Position numbers and translations under genes: made by a program
Notes under the pieces: generated by a model
The model's database searches: none
Told to the model about the DNA's origin: nothing
The model's input: only the letters and a program-made list of their open reading frames with translations
NCBI GenBank assembly: GCA_020848835.1
Contig: JADLHJ010000070.1
Coordinates: 1 to 52,100 of the forward strand
DNA: 52,100 bases
Reading direction: 5' to 3'
Source of the DNA: Candidatus Hydrogenedentota bacterium
GTDB taxonomy: Bacteria > Hydrogenedentota > Hydrogenedentia > Hydrogenedentales > SLHB01
Part shown: piece after piece, positions 1 to 8,633 of the stretch
Layout of the letters: each line of letters begins with the position of its first letter
How positions within the stretch are numbered: position 1 is the first letter of the stretch

Positions 1-86
1 ACGAGCCGCTCGAATTCGAGCCGGTACGCGAGCGCTGCTTCCGTCTTGCGCTTTTCTTCCAACAGCGCATTGTCGAGAATGGCCAT
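1..86 (-). CDS. N-terminus of a probable GAF/sensor signalling protein (partial)
   Basis: The first 28 codons of a minus-strand gene that runs off the window edge. The ATG is preceded by a clear GGGAGG ribosome site about 10 nt upstream. The visible peptide is a charged helix (LLEEKRKTEAAL) followed by YRLEFERLV. That pattern often precedes GAF domains in histidine kinases and sigma-54 regulators, but no catalytic domain is visible, so this is only an inference from the leading helix. Confidence 0.45.
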   Translation of the reverse strand, partial: MAILDNALLEEKRKTEAALAYRLEFERL

Positions 87-244
87 GCGGCCGCGCCTCC
101 CAAAACACCCCGCTTGCACCGATACGGGGCTACGATAGCACGTTCACGGGCCGGGGGGCACAATGTGGGGCGAGCACGAGCGGAGTACATCGAAGAATGC
201 GGTCGCAAAAATGCATTCGACGTGCGACTGGTGCGATGCACGAG

Positions 245-268
245 AGAGCCGAATTCCAATTCGGCTCT
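245..268. repeat. Perfect palindrome AGAGCCGAATT-CC-AATTCGGCTCT (family B, copy 1)
   Basis: An 11-bp perfect stem with a 2-nt centre lies in the non-coding gap between the partial gene and the methyltransferase gene. The right arm plus TACG recurs at 15441-15464, at the end of the RND pump gene. It could act as a terminator-like hairpin but has no T-run. I see nothing else in the 87-330 gap. Confidence 0.6.
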
Positions 269-330
269 ACGGCGCCCACACTTTTTAGTCTGTGGCGAGA
301 TAGCCTACGCTTTCCAGGGATTGAAGGCTG

Positions 331-1113
331 TTAGTGCGGAAGGCGCGGCAAGAAGTAGGGTGTCTTTGCAGTGTACTGCGTGTATTCTTCGCCGTACCAG
401 CCATGGTAGCGCGTTTCTTTCAGCTTTGGTCCAATGAGGCAGTATGCAGTCCACACACCGGCGAGCAACACGCCGTCCAGCGTGATGTTTGGTGCGGTCC
501 ACATCACCAGTGCAAAGCCGAGGTAGACGGGGTGGCGTGTTAGGCGGAATAGGCCGTGCGTTGGGAATCTTTTGAATTCGGGCTTCTTCCCGCGTGCGAC
601 GGCGCTCCAGCCCATAAATCCCGTCTGCAATCCTAGGCCGGCATCGGTGAGTGCTTTGATCAAGAATACCCAGCTTACGAGATAGAGGGCCATGAAGAGC
701 CAGAATGACCATCCGGTGGCTTGAAAAAACGTAATACCGCTGGGCGACCATAGTCCAAATGCAGCGAGCAATTGCAATGCGCCAATCAGCGCGAAGGTGG
801 TAGTGGAGAGGTCGGCGCCGAGTCCTCCGGGAATCAATTTTGACAATAAGGCGCGGCCGCTCTTGGTGAGAAAATAGGAATGCAGAATTGGGAATTGAAC
901 GATGAGCAATGCATCGGCCAGAAATGCCTGCCAGCCGTGCAAATGACCCAATCCGCTGCGCAGTCCGCTATACAAACCGATCACCATAATTACCACTGAA
1001 AACGCAAAAATAAGGTGCGTTGCGATGCCAAATGCGGTTGCAAATATGATCTTCTGGTCCCGATTCACGTAAGTCCCCATATTACAAAGTTTGGACGGCA
1101 AATGAACGATCAT
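331..1113 (-). CDS. ICMT/MddA-like integral membrane methyltransferase
   Basis: A 260-aa polytopic membrane protein with several hydrophobic segments between residues 20 and 170. The C-terminal part has the isoprenylcysteine carboxyl methyltransferase / phospholipid methyltransferase signature: LFRLTRHPVYLGF, then KLKETRYHGWYGEEYTQY, with the RHPxY motif and the ETR...Y.xY region that bind AdoMet. Family members methylate thiols (methanethiol S-methyltransferase MddA), isoprenylated cysteines or phospholipids; the substrate cannot be told from sequence. A second ATG (MGTYV) lies 11 codons in. It stands alone, divergent from the nuclease gene that follows. Confidence 0.8.
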   Translation of the reverse strand: MIVHLPSKLCNMGTYVNRDQKIIFATAFGIATHLIFAFSVVIMVIGLYSGLRSGLGHLHGWQAFLADALLIVQFPILHSYFLTKSGRALLSKLIPGGLGADLSTTTFALIGALQLLAAFGLWSPSGITFFQATGWSFWLFMALYLVSWVFLIKALTDAGLGLQTGFMGWSAVARGKKPEFKRFPTHGLFRLTRHPVYLGFALVMWTAPNITLDGVLLAGVWTAYCLIGPKLKETRYHGWYGEEYTQYTAKTPYFLPRLPH

Positions 1114-1207
1114 TAGACGAGCGCAAGGTAAAAATAGTTACGCGGATAGCATTACCTTTTGACAATATTTCCGGCCTTTCCTAGAATACCCGAATTCGGA
1201 GAGCCAC

Positions 1208-2575
1208 TTGAGCACGATTACATTTAGGGCAATAGGCGGGGGCGCGGAGATCGGCGCGAACTCGTACCTCATCGGCGCCGATGGCCACGATATTCTTCTA
1301 GACTGCGGACTGCACCCCAAAAAAGAGGGACGCGTGGCGCTGCCGGAATTCGATCTTCTCACCCAGGCGCCCGAGGCGCTGCTGGTATCCCACGGGCACA
1401 TCGATCATTGCGGCGCGGTTCCGTTTGCAATGCGGGAGTTTCCCGGGGCGGCATGCTACGCAACACACCCCACCGTAAACATCATGGACCGCATGCTACA
1501 CAACAGCGTGTCGGTGATGGGAATGCTGGCGGTGGAACGTGAGATTCGGGACTATCCGCTGTACACACACAGCGATGTGGACGCCGCGTTGCGGCGTTGC
1601 CACGGACTCAATTACGAGCGGGAATTTTCGCCAACCTGGGACAGCCCGTTCCGCGTGAGTTTTCATCACAGCGGACATGTGTTGGGAAGTGCGAGCGTGC
1701 TATTACGCACGGAGGGGCATACGTTGCTGTATAGCGGCGATGTGTGCATGACGCATCAGGAACTGATGGCGGGGATGACCTTGCTCGACAAGGAAGTGCC
1801 GGTTGATACGCTGATTGTCGAGAGTACACGCGGCACGGTCGAGTTAGGTCACACAATTACGTTTGAAGGCGAAGTGGACCGTTTCGCGGAGGAAGTGGCG
1901 AAGGTCATTAATGACGGCGGGTGCGTGCTCGTGCCGTCGTTCGCGCTGGGACGGATGCAGGAACTGCTGAATGTGATCAGCCGTTTGCAGGCGAACGATC
2001 GCATCCCCGATGTGCCGGTCTATGCTTCGGGCCTTGGGCGCGCGATATACGAGATTTATCATAAGTACACGGACTTTTTGCGCCCGGAAAAAACGCTGCG
2101 GCCGCTTGCGGAATTTAATCGTATCGGCGACGTGTGGGACGGTGCGGTGCGGCGCAATCTGTTGCGCAGCCCGTGCATCATCGTCGCGACATCGGGCATG
2201 ATGACGGAGAACACACCTTCGGCGTTGATCGCGATGGAGATGGTGCGCGATACGAAGCACGGTATCTTCTTTGTGGGCTATCTCGATTCCGAAACCTTGG
2301 GATACAAGTTGCTGAATGCAGAAATTGGCGAGACTTTGTCATTCGAAGTGGATGGCGCGCCGATCAAGGTGCGGCTCGGGAACCGGCAATCGTTTAACTT
2401 CAGCGCGCACGCGAACCGCGAAGATCTGTGCAAGCTGATCGATCACATTGCGCCGAAGAACATCATTTTTGTACACGGCGATCCTGACGCAACGGCGTGG
2501 ATGAGTCAGAACACCAGCGCGGTGTATCGCAAATTCATTCCTACCATTGGCGAGACTATCGCGCTCGAATCTTAG
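1208..2575 (+). CDS. Beta-CASP metallo-beta-lactamase RNA nuclease (CPSF73/YSH1-like)
   Basis: A 455-aa protein combining a metallo-beta-lactamase core with a beta-CASP insert, the architecture of RNA-processing nucleases related to CPSF73. Zinc ligands are visible: SHGHIDH (61-67), HSGHVLG (154-160), the aspartate of YSGDV (178), FNFSAHA (H401) and FVHGD (H423). The beta-CASP part includes VPSFALGRMQEL (242-253) and ATSGMM (327-332). The chosen start is TTG because no in-frame ATG precedes the conserved FRAIGGGAEIGANSY strand. The acyltransferase gene follows after 3 nt, so the two are probably cotranscribed. Role in RNA turnover is inferred from the family. Confidence 0.88.
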   Translation: MSTITFRAIGGGAEIGANSYLIGADGHDILLDCGLHPKKEGRVALPEFDLLTQAPEALLVSHGHIDHCGAVPFAMREFPGAACYATHPTVNIMDRMLHNSVSVMGMLAVEREIRDYPLYTHSDVDAALRRCHGLNYEREFSPTWDSPFRVSFHHSGHVLGSASVLLRTEGHTLLYSGDVCMTHQELMAGMTLLDKEVPVDTLIVESTRGTVELGHTITFEGEVDRFAEEVAKVINDGGCVLVPSFALGRMQELLNVISRLQANDRIPDVPVYASGLGRAIYEIYHKYTDFLRPEKTLRPLAEFNRIGDVWDGAVRRNLLRSPCIIVATSGMMTENTPSALIAMEMVRDTKHGIFFVGYLDSETLGYKLLNAEIGETLSFEVDGAPIKVRLGNRQSFNFSAHANREDLCKLIDHIAPKNIIFVHGDPDATAWMSQNTSAVYRKFIPTIGETIALES

Positions 2576-2578
2576 CCG

Positions 2579-3505
2579 ATGGCCCGCCAGCGCAACGCAT
2601 TTATCCAGAATCTTGTCGCGCATATTTCCATTGCGTTTTGCCGTGGCATGGGCGTGCTGCCGCTGCCGGTGTGCCGCGCGGTTGGGCGTGGGATCGGCAT
2701 TTTTATGTACGCGTGCGTGCCGCGCGTGCGCAGCGTTGCGCTGGACAATGTTCGCAAGGCCTATGGGGACTCGCTGAGCGAAAGCGAGGCGCGCGACATT
2801 GCACGCGGTGCAGCAATCAATGTGGGAATTGTGGCGGCGGAGTTTGCGCATCTGCCGCGGCTTACGCCGGAGAATATCGCAAGATGGATAACGGTTGAAG
2901 GCGCGGAGAATTTCAATCGCGAACTGCCGGGATTCATTATTGGCGCGCACCTCGGCAATTGGGAATGGATGGCGACGGTCATCAAGAACCTTGGGTTCAA
3001 CGTTGCGGAAGTTGTGCGGCCGCTGGATGCGCCGGCGTTGAATGCGTATGTGGATCGAATTCGACAAAGCCGTGGTGTGCGCACGATTGATAAGACCGGC
3101 GGCGGACAGGAAATGTTGCGGCTGTTGAAAGAAGGCTGGATCGCCGGTGTGTTGGCCGATCAAAGTCCGCGCGAGAGCGCCGTACCGGTGACGTTTTTTG
3201 GACGACCGTGTTGGGCGACAATTGGACCCGCGATGGTTGCGTTGCGCCAGAAGATGCCGATGGTCGTCGTAACGATGACGCGAAAGCCCGATGGAAATTA
3301 CGTGTTGCGCATCTCCCCTCCCATTTCGCTGGAACGCAGCGGCGACTTTCGCGCAGACCTTGTTACGATCACGCAACGTTGCCAGGACATTCTCGAACAA
3401 GAAATTCGTGCACACCCGGAGCAATGGCTGTGGCTGCACCGCCGATGGAAATCACGGCCGCGGCTGGAACAGGAATGGAGTAAGAAGAAGAGCGCAGAAG
3501 CCTAG
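2579..3505 (+). CDS. LpxL/HtrB-family lysophospholipid (lipid A) acyltransferase
   Basis: A 308-aa protein of the Kdo2-lipid A lauroyl/myristoyl acyltransferase family, which moves an acyl chain onto lipid A precursors at the inner membrane. The HX4E catalytic motif is HLGNWE (H124, E129). It is followed by the glycine-binding region ADQSPRESAVPVTFFGRP (193-210) and the C-terminal LWLHRRWKSRP block. An N-terminal hydrophobic stretch fits a membrane anchor. Start ATG is 3 nt after the upstream nuclease stop. Presence of the gene supports an LPS-containing outer membrane; the exact acceptor is not known. Confidence 0.85.
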   Translation: MARQRNAFIQNLVAHISIAFCRGMGVLPLPVCRAVGRGIGIFMYACVPRVRSVALDNVRKAYGDSLSESEARDIARGAAINVGIVAAEFAHLPRLTPENIARWITVEGAENFNRELPGFIIGAHLGNWEWMATVIKNLGFNVAEVVRPLDAPALNAYVDRIRQSRGVRTIDKTGGGQEMLRLLKEGWIAGVLADQSPRESAVPVTFFGRPCWATIGPAMVALRQKMPMVVVTMTRKPDGNYVLRISPPISLERSGDFRADLVTITQRCQDILEQEIRAHPEQWLWLHRRWKSRPRLEQEWSKKKSAEA

Positions 3506-3520
3506 TTCTAGCCTGTCTAA

Positions 3521-4699
3521 TTACTTTGCCGGATTCTCGTACCAAATTAATCCGAGGTTCTCGCGCTCTTCGCAGGTGACGACATCGAGGTCGCCGTCGG
3601 TATCGAGATCGACGAGTTGGACAAGATCGAATTTAGTGCCGGTGAGACCGGAGACGTCGAATGCTTTCCATGTGCCGGTTTCGTTTTGCGATAGACGGAA
3701 GACGCCGTATTTGTCCTTTGCGTTTTCGCAGGTTACGATGAGATCGCTCTTACCGTCATTGTCGATGTCTCCGATTGCCACGGATTTTCCGGTGCCTGTA
3801 TTATCTGGAAGAGGTATTTCCTGTTCGCGCCATTCAGCGGCACCTGCTGCGCGGCTGATGCGCAGGACGCCGCCACCGCTGGTAGCGACGTAGATATCGG
3901 TGTTGCCGTTCTTGTCAAAATCGGCGATGTCGAGAAACATGACTTGGTAATCCTTGCCGCCAATGTAGTGGCGCGGCCAGGCAGCGGTGGCGTTTTCCGT
4001 TCCGGGATTTTCGAGCCACCACACGCCGCGTTCGGCGCCTTTGCGATCGGAGTACAACACGTCGAGATCGGCGTCGTTGTCGAGATCGATCAACCTAATC
4101 GACATGACCCAGCCCACGTTTTGCAGTGCGTGCCACTTCCATTGGTCCGCATCACGCGCATTCGCGGGCGCTTCAAACCAACCGATCTGCGCGGCTTCGT
4201 TCTTCCCAGCAGCGAAAAAATCGGATCCGTTCTTGCCGTCGATTTGCAGTGGCGCGGCAAACATCCATTGCGGCCCTTTGCTTGCGGTGAGCGGCGTCGT
4301 CGTCCAGGCGGTAGCATTGAGATACTGATCCACGCTTGCCGGCGCCCAATGCAAGTAGACTGTACGGTCGTCGCCTTCGGCGGAGCTGATGATGTCGAAT
4401 GCGCCGTCGCCGTCGAGATCGGCAAATGTTGCGTCCTCGGGACTGGCGAGATTGCCCACCGTCACCGAGGGCCACAATGCGCGCACGTCCGCTACGGGAG
4501 GCTGCAAATAGGCGCGTACCGCGCGGCCTTCTTCCCACGGAGTCGAAATGTCGAGACGGCCATCGTTATTCACATCGAGCAACCGCGCGCCGTCGGCGCC
4601 TTTTGACGTGTTATCGATGGCGTGGCGCTGCCATTCCGCGCCTTCAACGTTACCGGCGGCGGCGCTAAACAACTTGAGAAAGCACAACGCCACAACCAT
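3521..4699 (-). CDS. Secreted FG-GAP/VCBS repeat protein
   Basis: About 392 aa, with a signal peptide (VVALCFLKLFSAAAG) followed by a beta-propeller-like series. Six acidic loops of the form DxDxDGxxD are visible: DVNNDGRLD, DLDGDGAFD, DLDNDADLD, DFDKNGNTD, DIDNDGKSD and DLDTDGDLD. These are the calcium-binding loops of FG-GAP/VCBS repeats. I place the start at the ATG with GGGAG 7 nt upstream; an earlier in-frame ATG 39 nt upstream lacks a good ribosome site. Such proteins are exported and mediate binding or adhesion; no enzymatic domain is seen. Confidence 0.85.
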   Translation of the reverse strand: MVVALCFLKLFSAAAGNVEGAEWQRHAIDNTSKGADGARLLDVNNDGRLDISTPWEEGRAVRAYLQPPVADVRALWPSVTVGNLASPEDATFADLDGDGAFDIISSAEGDDRTVYLHWAPASVDQYLNATAWTTTPLTASKGPQWMFAAPLQIDGKNGSDFFAAGKNEAAQIGWFEAPANARDADQWKWHALQNVGWVMSIRLIDLDNDADLDVLYSDRKGAERGVWWLENPGTENATAAWPRHYIGGKDYQVMFLDIADFDKNGNTDIYVATSGGGVLRISRAAGAAEWREQEIPLPDNTGTGKSVAIGDIDNDGKSDLIVTCENAKDKYGVFRLSQNETGTWKAFDVSGLTGTKFDLVQLVDLDTDGDLDVVTCEERENLGLIWYENPAK

Positions 4700-4845
4700 C
4701 GCGCGGCTCCCTACGTATAGAGCACTTGTTTGCACCATCCAATAATACCCGCTCAGGGCACTCCCGAAAACCTGGCGAATTCGCCTTTGTGCAATGCAGG
4801 ACAGTGCAGTGTATATTTCATGGGCGGTGACTTAGGAATAACAAG

Positions 4846-5247
4846 ATGCGAACAACACGTGTTCAGCCGAATCGTGAACTGGAGCCGTCCGAGCTTGAGT
4901 CCAGGTCCTTCGGGTTTGGCGTGGGGATGCTGGGGCTGGCGCAGTTTTTGAAGGGGCGCCTGCCCGAGCCGGTGATGAATGCGCTGGCGGAGCATGGGAC
5001 GCATGTTGGCGCGCATATTATCGAGGCGCACGCGACATCTTCTTCGGGTTCGCCGCTATCAAGTTATGCCTCGGCGAAGCAGGCAGTCCGGCAGGCGACG
5101 TACTGGTTAAGGCTGGTGCATGCTTCGGACCCGGCACTAAGCGGGCGGCTGGATCCGTTGATCCGGGACGCGGCGGAGCTGATGGGAGCATTGCAGGCGG
5201 CCAGCGCACGGGCGCGGCAGAAGGCTGCGGCGGCGAAGGTTAAGTAG
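4846..5247 (+). CDS. Four-helix bundle protein (S23/23S rRNA intervening-sequence family)
   Basis: A 133-aa helical protein. The middle and C-terminus resemble the four-helix bundle family first seen in 23S rRNA intervening sequences: VGAHIIEAHATSS, then SYASAKQAVRQATYWLRLV, then LDPLIRDAAELMGAL. This copy is a free-standing gene with a TAGGAA site upstream of the ATG and no rRNA nearby. Molecular function is not established for the family. The 293-nt gap to the sigma factor gene holds no recognisable gene. Confidence 0.7.
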   Translation: MRTTRVQPNRELEPSELESRSFGFGVGMLGLAQFLKGRLPEPVMNALAEHGTHVGAHIIEAHATSSSGSPLSSYASAKQAVRQATYWLRLVHASDPALSGRLDPLIRDAAELMGALQAASARARQKAAAAKVK

Positions 5248-5540
5248 GCCGTGGTATGCCGCCGGGTAGCCGATTAGGATTCCCCTTCGCCCTTACGCGG
5301 GCTTCGGAGGATAAGTGACAAGTCGTCTTGAAGAGGCTTCCTCCGGAGATCTATGAAAATGGCGGGAGCCCGGTACAGCGCAGCATACGCCGGTACTCAG
5401 CGCTGGCCTTCGAGACACGCCGCGCTCAGGCGAGCGAGGCGCTACTCTGGCATGCCGCAAAACTCGAAATTCGCTGATTTCTACCGGAACTTTGGGCCTG
5501 TCTTCGTGTTATATCCAATGTGCTTGAGGTACTTGCCCGC

Positions 5541-6119
5541 ATGAGCGATGTCTCGGATTGGGATCTCGTAGCGCGGGCGCGCGATGGGGACATGGCAGCG
5601 TTTACCGCGCTGGTACGGCGTTATGAGGCGCCACTGGTCCACTTCTGCGCGCGCATGATCGGTTCAGTCGATGATGCGCAGGACGTCGCACAAGACAGTT
5701 TTATCCGAGTGTACCGTTACCTTGACCGGCTGCGGCCGGAGGCAAAGTTTTCCACCGTGTTGTTCGGCATTGCGCGAAATCTCACGTTGAATTTCTTGCG
5801 CGATTCCGGGCGGCGGGGACGGGGTAACACGGTTTCGCTGACGCGCGACGACGATACGGAGCAGGCCATCGAAGACGAGGGTGCTCGTCCGGATGAGCGT
5901 GCGCGGCTGGGCGAGATCGAGCGCACGATAGAGAAAGCCCTGAACCTGATTTCCGCAGAGCACCGAGAAGTGCTCGTACTGCGCGAAATTCAGGGCATGG
6001 ACTATGAAACGATTGGCGAAGTGATCAATTGTCCGCCGGGCACGGTGAAGAGCCGGATCGCCCGCGCGCGGGAACAGTTGCGGCTTCGCGTTATTGAATT
6101 AGGCGGCGAATTGCTATGA
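5541..6119 (+). CDS. ECF-type RNA polymerase sigma factor
   Basis: 192 aa from the preferred ATG, which has GAGGT 10 nt upstream; a GTG 21 nt earlier is possible. Region 2 is seen as LVRRYEAPLVHFCARMIG...DAQDVAQDSFIRVYR, and the DNA-binding region 4 as LPxxHREVLVLREIQGMDYETIGEVI then GTVKSRIARARE. Region 3 is missing, as expected for ECF/RpoE-like factors. Its stop overlaps the start of the anti-sigma gene by 4 nt, the usual sigma/anti-sigma coupling. It likely directs a cell-envelope stress regulon including its own operon. Confidence 0.92.
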   Translation: MSDVSDWDLVARARDGDMAAFTALVRRYEAPLVHFCARMIGSVDDAQDVAQDSFIRVYRYLDRLRPEAKFSTVLFGIARNLTLNFLRDSGRRGRGNTVSLTRDDDTEQAIEDEGARPDERARLGEIERTIEKALNLISAEHREVLVLREIQGMDYETIGEVINCPPGTVKSRIARAREQLRLRVIELGGELL

Positions 6120-6811
6120 ACGAAAAAGAAAAACAGCAGTTGTTCGAGCAGATTTCGGCGTATATCGACGGCGAGTCGGATGCGCCGCAGGAAGTCGCGC
6201 GTCTCATCGAGACGGATGCGGAGGCGGCGCAATTGTACCGCCAGTTGTCGCGGATGTCGTCGAGCATGCAAGCGTTTCCGGCACCGGACGTACACCCTGC
6301 GTTTGCGACGCGGATAGTGGCACACGTGCGCGAACATGCAACGGCGGACGCAGCGCCGGTATGGCGGTTCGTGTTGCCGAAATTGCTTGGCGGACTGGCG
6401 GCGGTGGTGGCTATCGCGATTGCGGTCTGGCCCTTTGTACGTTATGGGAGCGGCGGAATCACGTCACCACCGGCAACTGCCGACCCTGTCGTGGCGAAGG
6501 TACTCGAACTGAGAAAGCAGCCGGAACAGACCCTGGCGGCGCAGTTCGACGGCTTGTTGACAGGACCTGAGTCAGATGCCTGGACCCCGGGTAGCGATAT
6601 GGACAATGGCCTTGCGCTGGTGGTGAACCCGGCGTTGAGCGAAGATTATCACGAGGTAGCGGGTAAAGTGGCCACGCTGCTTGGCGGCAACGGCGACTAT
6701 GACGATGACGCCGACGTGTTTTCGGCGTTGGATTCGTTGAACGATTCGCAGGCGGAAGCGTTGCGCGGGCTTTTGACGGAGTACGTCGAAGGGGGAAGCG
6801 AGATACTATGA
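6116..6811 (+). CDS. Membrane-anchored anti-sigma factor
   Basis: A 231-aa single-pass protein. Residues 1-50 form an acidic helical domain (FEQISAYIDGE) like the RseA-type sigma-binding domain. A transmembrane helix follows at about 88-108 (KLLGGLAAVVAIAIAVWPF) and then a periplasmic part with no clear family. No HxxxCxxC zinc motif is present, so it is not a ZAS-type anti-sigma. The assignment rests on topology and on overlap with the sigma gene (ATGA) upstream and the periplasmic protein gene downstream. Confidence 0.75.
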   Translation: MNEKEKQQLFEQISAYIDGESDAPQEVARLIETDAEAAQLYRQLSRMSSSMQAFPAPDVHPAFATRIVAHVREHATADAAPVWRFVLPKLLGGLAAVVAIAIAVWPFVRYGSGGITSPPATADPVVAKVLELRKQPEQTLAAQFDGLLTGPESDAWTPGSDMDNGLALVVNPALSEDYHEVAGKVATLLGGNGDYDDDADVFSALDSLNDSQAEALRGLLTEYVEGGSEIL

Positions 6812-7527
6812 ATACGAAATTCTTCATTGCCGTTTGTGCATTTGCATTGTGCGTTGCTCCTGCGCTTTCGCAGCCGGACGCTTCGCCGAAGCCAAAGGAG
6901 GACGTGAAATCGGCGGTGGCTGAAGATGGCTCGCGTCACGAAGGACCCGGCGGGATTCCCGATGACGAACTGCGCGAGATGGTGAGCACCATTCTGATGG
7001 TGCGGGTGTCGCGCGACCTCGATCTTACGGACGAGCAGACCGTCATTCTCGTGAAGCACATGCAGGAGATGCGGGACGAGTTGTCGAAGCTTTATGAAGA
7101 GCGCGATGTCGCGATGAAGGCGTTGCGCGACCTGGTGGCCAATGACTCGGCAACGGACGATGCGATCAACGCGAAGCTGCAAGAATTGATAAGCCTCGAA
7201 GAAAAACGCGCGGGTGCAAAACGTGTGGCCTTTGAAAAACTTTCGGCGGGCCTCACGACGAAGCAGAAGGGCAAGTTGTTTGTCACGCTACAGGACTTCG
7301 AGATGCAGATGCGCAAAATGATGTCGCGCGCGAAGGATATGGGCGAGGACGCGATTCGCGAGCGTTTCAAGAATTGGGAGCGCGGCGAAGGGCATGGCCC
7401 AATGGATCGGCCAATGGTGCGTGAGTTCATGAAGAACCGTAAGGGGCCGGAAGACGGCGGCGATGCACCGAAGCCGGAGAATGAATCGAAACCGGAAACG
7501 CCCCAGGCGGAGAAGCCCGCGAAGTAG
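6808..7527 (+). CDS. Spy/CpxP-like periplasmic helical protein
   Basis: 239 aa with a signal peptide (FFIAVCAFALCVAPALSQ). The mature part has the helical pattern of Spy/CpxP/heavy-metal-resistor proteins: LDLTDEQTVILVKHMQEMR, a charged helix, then LTTKQKGKLFVTLQDFE, resembling the LTxxQ repeats. The tail is low-complexity Pro/Lys/Glu. It overlaps the anti-sigma gene by 4 nt, so it is the third gene of a sigma/anti-sigma/chaperone operon and may be an envelope stress sensor or effector. Family match is at motif level only. Confidence 0.65.
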   Translation: MNTKFFIAVCAFALCVAPALSQPDASPKPKEDVKSAVAEDGSRHEGPGGIPDDELREMVSTILMVRVSRDLDLTDEQTVILVKHMQEMRDELSKLYEERDVAMKALRDLVANDSATDDAINAKLQELISLEEKRAGAKRVAFEKLSAGLTTKQKGKLFVTLQDFEMQMRKMMSRAKDMGEDAIRERFKNWERGEGHGPMDRPMVREFMKNRKGPEDGGDAPKPENESKPETPQAEKPAK

Positions 7528-7614
7528 TCGTTCCGCAGACGCGGCGATCGCTGGAAGAGATTCCTCGTTGCGCCCGTCGTGACACCTTTCAAATGCTATT
7601 GTGTAAATAGGGGC

Positions 7615-7638
7615 GCGCCCGGCATTGCTGCCGGGCGC
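7615..7638 (+). terminator. Hairpin after the sigma-factor operon
   Basis: A perfect 10-bp G+C stem (GCGCCCGGCA / TGCCGGGCGC) with TTGC loop, sited between converging genes. The T-run after it is weak, so it may work on both strands or with Rho. Confidence 0.5.
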
Positions 7639-7676
7639 TTATCGTTGCACCGCGTGCCCTCTCGTCCTAACTTCTT

Positions 7677-8597
7677 TTACTCATGCACGATAACGTAGTT
7701 TGTGCCTTCCGGCATGATGTAGAGCGGTTCAAGTGCAGCGAGCTCGATGGGCTTGCCGGCTTGCGCGCTCGACTCATTCCAAAACTTGGTCCACTCGTCC
7801 GCCGTTTCAAATTGCACCGGCGATTCGGCAGTACCCCACACGCGGCTTAACGCGGCCAGTGCAGCATTGCGCACACGCGGATTGGCATTTCCCAGCGATG
7901 CGATGAGCGCCGGTGTCGCGCGTTTGTCGGCCAGCGCGGCGAGCGCGTGCGCGGAGGCGATTTGCACTTCGTCCTCGCTGTCAACCAGCCCGCGGGCAAC
8001 GGTTTCGAGCGATGCGAGTTCCTTGTGCGTGCCGAGCAGTTCGAGCGCCGCGGCGCGTACTGGCGGCGATTTGTCGTTCAGACAGTCCAACACGATCGGT
8101 TTGGTTTCGCCTTTGTTCAGCGCGAGCATGACTTCGAGTACGCCAGGCAGCACACGGGCGCCAAAGCCCTGTCGGGACTCTTTGAGGAAGCGATAAATAT
8201 CGAGCTGTTGATTGAGCGCGATAAGTTCTTTGACTGCCTTGCTGCGTTCGGCGGCATCTTCGTGTGCGAGGCGATCGACTATCGCGATAATTTTTTCGCG
8301 CTGCTCGGCTATTAGCCCGGTCGCCTTTTCGAGTTCCTGTTCGTGGCGCAGTGCGGCGGGGTTTGTTACCGCGAGATCGAGCGTGCCTTTCTTTTCGTTC
8401 TTTTCGACACGGTCGATTTCGTCGTTCGAGTAGACGATTTCGCCGTTACCCGATCGGATTGCCATACAGTTGTCGTTGATTTTGACGACTGCACCATCGA
8501 GCGAGGTGCCGTCTTTCAGGTGCAAGGTGTCGGCGATGGCAAGCGCCGGGGCGATTGCCATCACCGCGCACCACGCGATATTCGAATACTTTCTCAT
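7677..8597 (-). CDS. Secreted HEAT-repeat protein
   Basis: 306 aa with an N-terminal signal peptide (IAWCAVMAIAPALAIA). A short beta domain follows (LHLKDGTSLDGAVVKI...IVYSNDEIDRV). From about residue 130 there are HEAT-like helical pairs, for example DKSPPVRAAALELLGTH, SEDEVQIASAHALAALADK and NANPRVRNAALAALSRVW. The start has GGAG upstream. It lies 36 nt after the PilX-like gene on the same strand, so it is probably the last gene of the pilin operon and may be a scaffold or partner for it; that role is inferred. Confidence 0.8.
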   Translation of the reverse strand: MRKYSNIAWCAVMAIAPALAIADTLHLKDGTSLDGAVVKINDNCMAIRSGNGEIVYSNDEIDRVEKNEKKGTLDLAVTNPAALRHEQELEKATGLIAEQREKIIAIVDRLAHEDAAERSKAVKELIALNQQLDIYRFLKESRQGFGARVLPGVLEVMLALNKGETKPIVLDCLNDKSPPVRAAALELLGTHKELASLETVARGLVDSEDEVQIASAHALAALADKRATPALIASLGNANPRVRNAALAALSRVWGTAESPVQFETADEWTKFWNESSAQAGKPIELAALEPLYIMPEGTNYVIVHE

Positions 8598-8633
8598 TGG
8601 CCGGTCTCCGTCTTTCCGCTTAGAAAGTTTTGG

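Noticed and set aside
2339..3439. Minus-strand open frame of 366 codons
   Set aside because: Antisense to the nuclease and acyltransferase genes, Arg/His-rich with no ribosome site.
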